The notes below the pieces were generated by a model, which was given only the letters and a program-made list of their open reading frames with translations, ran no database searches and was not told the origin of the DNA. A stretch of 19,920 nt of DNA, taken from NCBI GenBank assembly GCA_009921765.1, contig RFXC01000057.1:1-19920 (forward strand), read 5' to 3'. The stretch comes from Betaproteobacteria bacterium (GTDB lineage Bacteria; Pseudomonadota; Gammaproteobacteria; Burkholderiales; Burkholderiaceae). Positions 8,488-14,626 of the stretch are shown piece after piece; position 1 is the stretch's first letter, and the number at the start of each line of letters is the position of its first letter. A program made the position numbers and the translations under genes.

Positions 8488-9099
8488 TCAGCGATTGACA
8501 GGCGAGGTGGGGTCTAGCAGCAACGCCATGACATGACGAATCTGCTCCTCGGTCAGAATGCCAGCGGCACCGAAGCGCGGCATGATGTTGCAGGCGTTGA
8601 ACGCATGCGCGTTCCAGATCCGTGCCCAGGTGTAGCGCTGAATCTCCACCGTATTGCCGCGTAGCTTGCCGTACTGATAAAGCGTGGGGCCGATATTGCC
8701 GTAGGAGATTTCTTCCTTCGAAATCTGGTGACAGGCATAGCAGTTGCCGCCGTTGACGGTTTTGTCGTTGTCGGAAAACTGCAACCCCACGCCGCTTTGC
8801 GCAATGCTCTCGCCCTGCTTCCAGTCGCCCAGAAAATTGCCGTCCGCAGGATACTTCACCGCATCGAGCGCCGCCTTTTCAAGCGCGGCCTTCATCGGTG
8901 CCGGCATGGGTCTGGTGGAATATTCTGAACACTGCTTCTGAAGATCGTTCTGGTCGAGCCGGTCGAGCTTGGCAATGCCACGCTCCTTGAACGATGACTT
9001 CATGATGCCCAGCACATCGGCATTCGACGACTGGGCCTGGACGGCCGGCATCAGCGCAACAACCAGCGCCGACCCTGCAAGAAGGTTCCTGAGTGTCAT
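8488..9099 (-). CDS. soxX: SoxX, c-type cytochrome subunit of SoxAX
   Basis: SoxX is the monoheme subunit of SoxAX, which oxidatively couples thiosulfate to the cysteine of SoxY. The 203-residue precursor has a Sec signal (MTLRNLLAGSALVVALMPAVQA) and one heme site CYACH (C120, C123, H124). M173 in ACNIMPRFG is the likely distal heme ligand. The C-terminal LTEEQIRHVMALLLDPTSPVN is typical of the family. The start at 9099 is supported by an AAGGAG ribosome site 8 bases upstream. It lies between soxA and soxB in the betaproteobacterial order soxAXB. Length and sequence are consistent with the larger-type SoxX proteins. Confidence 0.96.
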   Translation of the reverse strand: MTLRNLLAGSALVVALMPAVQAQSSNADVLGIMKSSFKERGIAKLDRLDQNDLQKQCSEYSTRPMPAPMKAALEKAALDAVKYPADGNFLGDWKQGESIAQSGVGLQFSDNDKTVNGGNCYACHQISKEEISYGNIGPTLYQYGKLRGNTVEIQRYTWARIWNAHAFNACNIMPRFGAAGILTEEQIRHVMALLLDPTSPVNR

Positions 9100-9107
9100 G
9101 ACTGCGG

Positions 9108-9114
9108 CTCCTTA
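9108..9114 (-). promoter_or_regulatory. soxX ribosome binding site fused to the soxA stop codon
   Basis: The minus strand reads TAAGGAG. TAA is the soxA stop and AAGGAG the Shine-Dalgarno sequence for soxX, 8 bases before its ATG. Ribosomes ending on soxA would be released on the soxX entry site, favouring equal synthesis of the two SoxAX subunits. Confidence 0.75.
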
Positions 9115-9939
9115 GCGCTTGATGGCCGGTGAATCCATCTTGCCTCCCTGGGCGCGCACGCCCAGGAAAGTGATCAGGTCGATCGATGCGGGCGAGATGT
9201 AGTCGATTTCGGGGAACCGCTGCTGGCGGAAGCAGTCGTAGATGCGCCACTGCATGGTTCGCATCGCCCCTTGCGACACGCGGTAGGCGGGCCAGGTCGC
9301 GAACGCGCGGCGTGCCGGCTCGTCCTTGGTGAGATTGGGGAGATCCTGCAGACGGATGCGTTTTTCATCCTCCCCATGACACGAGGCGCAGGAAAAATCA
9401 TACGGACCGCCGCGGAAATAGAAGATCTTTTCGCCGCGCTGAAAAGCGGCAATTTCCTTGGGATGTTTTTGCGGCACGTTGATGGTGACGCCGCGCGACT
9501 CCTCCACAACAAAGGCCACCAGCGCCTCGAGATCGGTCTGGCGTTGCCCCGCACCCGAGTAAGGATTGCGCACTGCATCGGCACGTGCCATCCCCTGCAA
9601 GGTGACCATGCAGTGAACGATCCGGGCTTCGGCATCCATCACGCTGTCGGTATCAGCGAAGTAGCGCGGCAACTCCGCATAGGCGCCCGGCACCACACCA
9701 GGCCCCTTGCCCAGATCGCAGCCCTCCAGGCTCACCTGTTTCGGGCCCCGCTTGGTTTTCCAGAGGCCCTCTCCGCGCATCACCAATAGTTCGGCGGGGT
9801 TGCCGTCGCCCAGCATCTGACGATACTTCTCAAGCTCGGCCTGGGTATTGCTCTGCGCATGCACGGCGACGGGTGCGATGCTGCCCCCGATCGCCAACGC
9901 CGCGAAGAGCGCAACCGAAAGTCGTCGAATCATCGACAT
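9112..9939 (-). CDS. soxA: SoxA, thiosulfate-conjugating c-type cytochrome
   Basis: SoxA is the catalytic subunit of SoxAX. The 275-residue precursor has a signal peptide (MSMIRRLSVALFAALAIGGSIAPVAVHA) and a single CxxCH heme site (C184, C187, H188). The active-site cysteine, known in the family to form a persulfide and ligate the heme, is C236 in YDCFRQQRFPE. C74 (EGCDLGKGPGV) and C110 (IVHCMV) are placed to form a disulfide where diheme SoxA proteins have their other heme region, so this is a monoheme-type SoxA. A strong GGAGGAG lies upstream of the ATG at 9939. A 60-base gap with a GC-rich hairpin separates it from soxZ. Confidence 0.96.
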   Translation of the reverse strand: MSMIRRLSVALFAALAIGGSIAPVAVHAQSNTQAELEKYRQMLGDGNPAELLVMRGEGLWKTKRGPKQVSLEGCDLGKGPGVVPGAYAELPRYFADTDSVMDAEARIVHCMVTLQGMARADAVRNPYSGAGQRQTDLEALVAFVVEESRGVTINVPQKHPKEIAAFQRGEKIFYFRGGPYDFSCASCHGEDEKRIRLQDLPNLTKDEPARRAFATWPAYRVSQGAMRTMQWRIYDCFRQQRFPEIDYISPASIDLITFLGVRAQGGKMDSPAIKR

Positions 9940-9963
9940 GATGGTCTCCTCCCTGTTTTTTCA

Positions 9964-9994
9964 GCGCCCCCGGTGCAAGCCCGCGCCGGGGCGC
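9964..9994 (-). terminator. GC-rich stem-loop between soxZ and soxA (possible attenuator or RNA stabiliser)
   Basis: GCGCCCCGG (minus strand, 9994-9986) can pair with CCGGGGGCGC (9973-9964), with one bulged G and a 12-base loop. On the transcribed strand the stem is followed by TGAAAAAAC, not a U-run, so it is not a standard intrinsic terminator. It is more likely a processing or stability element that sets soxYZ apart from soxAXB. This is an inference from pairing alone. Confidence 0.4.
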
Positions 9995-9999
9995 CATGA

Positions 10000-10311
10000 T
10001 CAGCTTGCGGTGGCCTCGTCGGTGCGTTTTTCGCCCTTGTTGTCGACCCAGCTCACAGTGATCTTGTCGCCGGCCTTGGCGCCCTTCACCTTGAACTGCA
10101 GATAGGGGTTCTTGGAAATGGCTGGCCCCCAGTGCGCTTTGAGTACCTCTTTTCCGTTCAGCGCCGCGCTCACTTCCGAGATGTACCAGGCGGGCACCAG
10201 CTTGCCAGACGAGTCTTTGCGCTGCCCGGTTTCCATCTCGTGGGCCATCAGCACGCGAACGTCGGCCACGCCATTGCGCACGACGGCGCGAATTTTCATC
10301 GGATCTGCCAT
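10000..10311 (-). CDS. soxZ: SoxZ, sulfur carrier complex subunit
   Basis: SoxZ is the small immunoglobulin-like partner of SoxY; the SoxYZ dimer carries all pathway intermediates on the SoxY cysteine. The product is 103 residues with no signal peptide, as expected, because SoxZ is exported bound to the Tat-targeted SoxY. Family sequence includes VRVLMAHEMETGQRKDSSGKLVPAWYI, ALNGKEVL, GPAISKNPYLQFKVKGAKAGD and a C-terminal ITVSWVDNKGEKRTDEA. The start at 10311 is preceded by AAGGAGA. It follows soxY after 34 bases. Confidence 0.97.
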   Translation of the reverse strand: MADPMKIRAVVRNGVADVRVLMAHEMETGQRKDSSGKLVPAWYISEVSAALNGKEVLKAHWGPAISKNPYLQFKVKGAKAGDKITVSWVDNKGEKRTDEATAS

Positions 10312-10345
10312 GTCTTTCTCCTTGGCTGTGTGTGGGACCGGGCGA

Positions 10346-10813
10346 TCAGCCGCCGCAGCCGCCTAGCGTGACCTTGATTTCCTTCTTCGCGACGTAGAAC
10401 TTGCCGTCGGCCTTGACCACCGCAAACACGTCCGATGTCTGACCCATCTTGATGCGCATGTTCACATCGGCTTCGGCGCCTTCGAGGATGTCGTAGGCCC
10501 CGGCCAGTGCACTGGGATTTTTTTCAACCAGCAGCGCCATCATCTGGGTGTTGGCGAGTGCACTTCTGATGCCCACCGGAACCACGGCGCCGTTCTCGGC
10601 GATATCCGGTGCATTGATGACGATGTCCTTTGACTCGGGCGCGCCGCTGGCGCCAAGCGCCTTCAGGGTCTCGGCGATGCCGGTGGTTTTGAAAGCCTGT
10701 TCAAGCGACTGCGCGTTGGCCTGGCCAGGCCGCAGCAGCCCGATCGCGAGCAGCGCGCCATACAGGCCGGCTGAACCCGCGACCTGCAGCGAAGTGCGAC
10801 GGTTGCGATTCAT
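10346..10813 (-). CDS. soxY: SoxY, sulfur carrier protein
   Basis: SoxY is the covalent carrier of sulfur intermediates in the periplasm. The 155-residue precursor has a Tat leader (MNRNRRTSLQVAGSAG, then a hydrophobic stretch, ANAQ cleavage). It ends in the defining flexible arm GGCGG, with the carrier cysteine at residue 153. The core (DIVINAPDIAENGAVVPVGIRSAL) is the SoxY fold. An AGGAG ribosome site precedes the ATG at 10813. Translation of soxY and soxZ in sequence fits their 1:1 complex. Confidence 0.97.
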   Translation of the reverse strand: MNRNRRTSLQVAGSAGLYGALLAIGLLRPGQANAQSLEQAFKTTGIAETLKALGASGAPESKDIVINAPDIAENGAVVPVGIRSALANTQMMALLVEKNPSALAGAYDILEGAEADVNMRIKMGQTSDVFAVVKADGKFYVAKKEIKVTLGGCGG

Positions 10814-10864
10814 CGAGATTCTCCTGGTGAAAAGGAAACGGTAATGACATGAGGAAACCGGGGA

Positions 10865-12013
10865 TTATGACGCGCCCGAGAGAATCCAGCGGACCAGCGA
10901 CCGCGCATCCTCATCGGAAAGATTCGGATGGGGCGGCATGGGGATGGCGCCCCAGTTGCCCTGGACGCCGACGCGCACCCGACCACTCAGGGTAGCCTCG
11001 GCCTTTGCATCGCCACGATAGCGGTCCGCCACCTCGCGAAACGAGGGCCCCACCATGCGGCTGGCCGTTGCATGGCACGCCAGGCAGTTGCTCTCGCGGG
11101 CAAGCGCCGCCGGACCGCGGCTCGCGTCGGCCCCTTTCGGCGCATCGCTCACCGCGCGGGCCGCATTCGCCGCAGCCAGCGGCTCGCGCATCGCGGGCTG
11201 GGTGGTGTCGGCACCCCGGGTGGGGCCCACCGGACGGTTCTGCTCGGCGAGGTTGCCGTGAGCATTGCGAGCAAAGTCGGGCAGCATCGACCGGACATCA
11301 AGCACCACCGGGCAATTCGAGACGCAGGCATCGCCCTGCACATCAGGCTTGCCCGCGACCGACCACATCCCTGAATAGACAACCTTGCCGTTCCGGTTGG
11401 GCAGGCGCTCCTGCACCTGCGCAATGTTCTTGTCACTCAGCACAAAGTCGTTCGGCACCACTTCGGCCAGATTCAGGATGTAGGCAACCACCGCATACAC
11501 CTCGTCAGGCTTGAGCGTCTTGGGAGCATTCCAGGGCATGGCGCGATTGATGTAGTCCCACAGGGTGGACACCTGCGAGAGCTTCATCATGGTGGTGCGT
11601 TGCGGGAAGTCCTGCCGCTTGAGGTTGGCCACGCGTCCGGACTGCATATCCGCTCGCGTGGTGCCGCCCACAATCGGCGTGAACACCTCGTTTGATTCGC
11701 CGAAGGTTCCGTGACAGGACTCGCACTTTGCTTCCCAGACCTGAAGCCCCTCGTCGACCGACCCCTTGCCTGCAGGAAGACCTTTGAAGTCGGGACGGAC
11801 ATCGATGTCCCAGGCCTGGATTTCGGTGCGCGTGGCGGGTCGGCCGATGCCGGACCAGGGCCGCGCCGCGCCCTCGGCACTAGCCACGCGGGGGGCGGCC
11901 GCCTCCCCGGACCGCGCAGGCTGCGGCGCCTGTGCATGGGCGACAGCCAGCGTGAACAGCAAGGCAGCGCCCAGGCCTGCAGCGTGCCCGATCGTGGACC
12001 GGATCGATTGCAT
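10865..12013 (-). CDS. soxD: SoxD, diheme cytochrome subunit of sulfane dehydrogenase
   Basis: SoxD takes electrons from the molybdenum subunit SoxC while the SoxY-bound sulfane sulfur is oxidised. I chose ATG 12013 (382 residues) over the upstream ATG 12073, because it opens a signal peptide (MQSIRSTIGHAAGLGAALLFTLAVAHAQ) and has a GAGGAG ribosome site 7 bases upstream; the longer form would overlap soxC. Two heme sites are present: CESCH (C97, C100, H101) and CLACH (C310, C313, H314). C230 and C234 (GDACVSNC) probably form a disulfide, as in other SoxD proteins. The C-terminal domain resembles class I cytochromes (MVGPSFREVADRYRGD, heme ligand in IPMPPHPNLSDEDA). Confidence 0.95.
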   Translation of the reverse strand: MQSIRSTIGHAAGLGAALLFTLAVAHAQAPQPARSGEAAAPRVASAEGAARPWSGIGRPATRTEIQAWDIDVRPDFKGLPAGKGSVDEGLQVWEAKCESCHGTFGESNEVFTPIVGGTTRADMQSGRVANLKRQDFPQRTTMMKLSQVSTLWDYINRAMPWNAPKTLKPDEVYAVVAYILNLAEVVPNDFVLSDKNIAQVQERLPNRNGKVVYSGMWSVAGKPDVQGDACVSNCPVVLDVRSMLPDFARNAHGNLAEQNRPVGPTRGADTTQPAMREPLAAANAARAVSDAPKGADASRGPAALARESNCLACHATASRMVGPSFREVADRYRGDAKAEATLSGRVRVGVQGNWGAIPMPPHPNLSDEDARSLVRWILSGAS

Positions 12014-12020
12014 CGTCGAT

Positions 12021-12027
12021 CTCCTCA
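12021..12027 (-). promoter_or_regulatory. soxD ribosome binding site fused to the soxC stop codon
   Basis: The minus strand reads TGAGGAG, in which TGA ends soxC and GAGGAG serves soxD, 7 bases before ATG 12013. It decides the soxD start and mirrors the soxA/soxX junction. Confidence 0.75.
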
Positions 12028-13365
12028 GTAGACCTGAACGTTGAACACTTCGCCGCTGTCGGCCAGGCGCCACGACTGGATCGCGTTGTTGTGATAGATG
12101 GACCGGGTGCCCCGCACCTCGCGCAGCTGGTTGATGCGCGGCTGCACATGACCGGTTTCATCGATCGCTCGGCTTTGCAGGATGGCGGGGGAGCCGTCCC
12201 AGACCCAGTCGAAATTGAAGCGGGTGAGCGCCTTGGGCAGCACCGGGCTTTCGAGCCGCGCTTCGCGCCAGTTGCGGCCACCGTCCACCGATACATCGAC
12301 CCGCCGGATGCGACCACGACCGGACCAGGCAAGCCCGGTCACGTTGTAATAGCCCTTGTCGAGCAGCACCTGCCCCCCCGAGGGCGTGGTGATCACCGAC
12401 TTCACTTCCTGGATGGACGTGAACTGGCGATGCGTGCCGTCGGGCATGAGGTCGACGTAATGCAGGACCTCGTCCTTGGTGTGCCAGGGTTGGTCGCCCA
12501 CTTCAATGCGACGCAGATACTTCACCCAGGACACACCCTGTACGCCCGGCACCACCAGGCGCAGCGGATAGCCATTTTCGGGCCGCAGCATTTCGCCATT
12601 CATGGCCCAGGCCACCATCACATCATCGAGCGCGCGCTCCATCGGGATGGTGCGGGTCATTGACGAGCCATCGGCCCCTTCGGCGAGCACGTACTTGCCG
12701 TGCTTCAGATCGGCGCCGCACATCTCGAGGAGCGTGGACAGCAGCACGCCGGTGTATTCACTGCAGGACAACATGCCGTGCGAATACTGCACGGTGGGCA
12801 CCGCCACATTGGCCCATTCCATGCCGGTGTTGGCACCGCACTCGATGAAGTGGATGCGCGAGACGGCGGGCAGCCGCATCAGATCATCCATGGTGAAGAC
12901 CTTCGCTTCGCGCACCAGGCCATTCACCATCAGCCGATGCTGGCTGGGGTCGATGTCCCACCACCCCTGGTGGTGGCGCTCAAAGTGCAGGCCGTTGGGG
13001 GTGATGATGCCGAACAGGCCCTGAAGCGGCGTGAAGCTCACGGACGCAGCCGACACCCGGGTGAGGCCCGGGCTTTCGCGGCGCTGCAAACCCTTTTCCC
13101 ATTTGGATGGCAGGCCATAGCCGCGCGCGGCAACCGGCTGGCCCAGGCCACGGGTGTGCTCGGGCAGGTTCAGGATGGCCGACTCGCCCGGGCCGTCAAC
13201 GCCCGGGGCTTCTGCCGGGCCGCGTTGCTGGGCGGCTGCACGCCCCGCGGCCACGCCTCCTGCGCCTGCGACGAGGGCGCTGGCAAGGAATCGCCGACGC
13301 GACGGGGGTTTCGGTGCTTCCGGGGCCGGCGTGATTCGACCGGCAATCCTGAGACTGGAATTCAT
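12025..13365 (-). CDS. soxC: SoxC, molybdopterin subunit of sulfane dehydrogenase
   Basis: SoxC is a sulfite-oxidase-family molybdoenzyme that, with SoxD, oxidises the sulfane sulfur left on SoxY, allowing complete oxidation of thiosulfate to sulfate without sulfur globules. The 446-residue precursor has a long Tat leader (PPSRRRFLASALVAGAGG). The likely molybdenum-ligating cysteine is C176 in FIECGANTGMEW. The molybdopterin domain (LFGIITPNGLHFERHHQGWWDIDPSQHRLMVNGLV) precedes a C-terminal dimerisation domain (VDVSVDGGRNWREARLESP). Its start overlaps the soxR stop by 4 bases (ATGA), so repressor and first structural gene are coupled. The presence of soxCD predicts the complete version of the pathway. 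Confidence 0.96.
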   Translation of the reverse strand: MNSSLRIAGRITPAPEAPKPPSRRRFLASALVAGAGGVAAGRAAAQQRGPAEAPGVDGPGESAILNLPEHTRGLGQPVAARGYGLPSKWEKGLQRRESPGLTRVSAASVSFTPLQGLFGIITPNGLHFERHHQGWWDIDPSQHRLMVNGLVREAKVFTMDDLMRLPAVSRIHFIECGANTGMEWANVAVPTVQYSHGMLSCSEYTGVLLSTLLEMCGADLKHGKYVLAEGADGSSMTRTIPMERALDDVMVAWAMNGEMLRPENGYPLRLVVPGVQGVSWVKYLRRIEVGDQPWHTKDEVLHYVDLMPDGTHRQFTSIQEVKSVITTPSGGQVLLDKGYYNVTGLAWSGRGRIRRVDVSVDGGRNWREARLESPVLPKALTRFNFDWVWDGSPAILQSRAIDETGHVQPRINQLREVRGTRSIYHNNAIQSWRLADSGEVFNVQVY

Positions 13366-13763
13366 CGTGGGGTCCTTCCTGATGAGCGAGTACCCGCTGC
13401 GGCAACCGTGCCGGCAGCCTCCGGGGCCTCAGCGGGCGACACAAACAGTTCGCGCGCAGCAACATGAACGCAGACCGTCCGGCACAGCTCGGTGAGTGTG
13501 GCGTCGGCCACGCCGTACCAGGTGAAGTTGCCATCTCGGCGGCGACTGAGGGCGCCTGCCCGATGCATCGCACCGAGATGGCGCGAGACCGCGGTCTGGG
13601 TGGCCCCGGTGGCGGTCACGATATCGCCCACTGTGCGCTCACGATCGCAGATCGCATGGAGGATCTTCAGGCGCATGGGTTCGGCCAACAGCGCGAAATA
13701 GCCCGACGCCGACTCGAACACGCTGTCGAGGTCGGCTGAGGCAGAAGCCGCCGAAGTCTCCAT
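13362..13763 (-). CDS. soxR: SoxR-like ArsR-family repressor of the sox operon
   Basis: A 133-residue ArsR/SmtB-type winged-helix regulator. The DNA-binding core is ALLAEPMRLKILHAICDRERTVGDIVTATGATQTAVSRHLGAMHRAGALSRRRDGNFTWYGVADATL, in which TQTAVSRHLGAM is the recognition helix region. It has three cysteines: C39, C94 and C98. SoxR repressors described elsewhere sense reactive sulfur through a cysteine pair, and C39 with C94 or C98 could serve. The C-terminal tail from about residue 108 is low-complexity Ala/Pro/Gly. It is the first gene of the operon, overlaps soxC by 4 bases and lies directly behind the main promoter, so it is probably autoregulated. The ribosome site is weak (AAAGAAA). 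The soxR name rests on family plus context. This is not the redox SoxR of the SoxRS regulon. Confidence 0.85.
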   Translation of the reverse strand: METSAASASADLDSVFESASGYFALLAEPMRLKILHAICDRERTVGDIVTATGATQTAVSRHLGAMHRAGALSRRRDGNFTWYGVADATLTELCRTVCVHVAARELFVSPAEAPEAAGTVAAAGTRSSGRTPR

Positions 13764-13792
13764 TGATTTCTTTGAGTTATGAGTTGATTTCT
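13763..13792 (-). repeat. Direct 9-base repeat in the soxR leader, candidate SoxR operator
   Basis: AGAAATCAA occurs twice on the minus strand (13792-13784 and 13771-13763), repeated at a 21-base period, about two helical turns. Between the copies is CTCATAACTC, itself a short repeat. The copies sit between the -10 box and the soxR start codon, where a bound repressor would block transcription. The operator role is an inference. Confidence 0.45.
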
Positions 13793-13796
13793 ACGG

Positions 13797-13825
13797 AGAA
13801 TATGCCTCGAAACGAATATTGTCAA
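13797..13825 (-). promoter_or_regulatory. Sigma-70-type promoter of the sox operon
   Basis: On the minus strand, a perfect TTGACA (13825-13820) is followed by a 17-base spacer and TATTCT (13802-13797, four of six consensus bases). Transcription would start near 13790, giving a leader of about 27 bases to the soxR ATG. It is the best promoter match I found in the window. It lies 22 bases from the nearest possible start of the divergent thioredoxin gene. Confidence 0.7.
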
Positions 13826-13847
13826 ACAGATCTCGCGCTATGCTTTG

Positions 13848-14606
13848 ATGGCAATCGAACCCAGCCGGGGGCGATGTCAACCGCTCTTCATCTCCACACC
13901 CCCGATGCCGGTCACCCCACTTCCCCCTGCTGCGACGCCGCCTGGCGGGGCTGCCGCTCTGGCCATCGCCCTGCTTTGCCTGGCGGCAGTGACGGCTTCG
14001 GCAACACTGGCAGCCGCCCCGATCGACGCCCCAACACCCTCACCATCGGGGGCGTCCGTGCAGACCTCACGGGAGTCGGATCGCTTGAATCCTGCGTCCA
14101 CGCCCCCGAACCGGGGTGCGACGCGCCTGCGCGAACCTGCGGGCCCGGGTGGCCCCGATGCCGGGCACAGCCCGCAGCCTGCATCTCCCGAGCGTGACGC
14201 CCTGCCTGCGCGCGCGCAGGCCTCGTTCGCCGCCGGTCGACCGCTGGTGGTGATGTTCTCGCTGCGGGGGTGTCCCTGGTGCGATGCGCTGCGGCGCGAA
14301 CACTTCGCCGCGCTCATGGCCGCTCAGGAACGTCTGGGCGTGTTCGCCATTGAAATCGATCTGACCGACCCGCGCCCGTTCAATCCTGCACCCGATTCCG
14401 GGCGAACCCGATCTCTTGAAGCCGACACCCCGCGTGAACTCGGCCGGCTTCATCGGGTACGCCTGGCACCGACTGTGCTGTTTCTGGGTCCTGACGGAGA
14501 AGTGGCCGAGCGTCTGGTCGGCTATGGCTCACCCGATTTTTTTGGCGCTTACCTCGAGCAGCGCATTACGCAGGCACGGGCCGCGCTCAAGTCGGCCACG
14601 CGCTAG
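13848..14606 (+). CDS. SoxW/SoxS-like periplasmic thioredoxin-fold protein, divergent from soxR
   Basis: A thioredoxin-fold protein of about 252 residues with the redox pair CPWC in MFSLRGCPWCDALRREHF, a cis-proline stretch RLAPTVLFLGPDGEVAERLVG and a C-terminal helix. A hydrophobic segment near the N-terminus (AALAIALLCLAAVTASATLAA) marks export. A long Pro/Ser/Gly-rich linker of about 70 residues lies before the fold. The start is uncertain: ATG 13848, TTG 13845 and ATG 13905 are all in frame and none has a good ribosome site. Thioredoxins called SoxW or SoxS occur in many sox clusters and help keep SoxY or SoxA thiols reduced. Divergence from soxR suggests control by the same regulator. 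It converges on the DUF2863 gene with 20 bases between the ends; no terminator is evident. Confidence 0.8.
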   Translation: MAIEPSRGRCQPLFISTPPMPVTPLPPAATPPGGAAALAIALLCLAAVTASATLAAAPIDAPTPSPSGASVQTSRESDRLNPASTPPNRGATRLREPAGPGGPDAGHSPQPASPERDALPARAQASFAAGRPLVVMFSLRGCPWCDALRREHFAALMAAQERLGVFAIEIDLTDPRPFNPAPDSGRTRSLEADTPRELGRLHRVRLAPTVLFLGPDGEVAERLVGYGSPDFFGAYLEQRITQARAALKSATR

Positions 14607-14626
14607 CGGCAGAGAACCCCGACCCG

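Noticed and set aside
7550..8536. A 328-codon open frame on the plus strand, opposite soxB
   Set aside because: Antisense shadow of soxB with no family resemblance, no export signal and no ribosome site.
14607..14626. Possible terminator between the divergent thioredoxin and DUF2863 ends
   Set aside because: The 20 bases contain no stable stem and no T-run.
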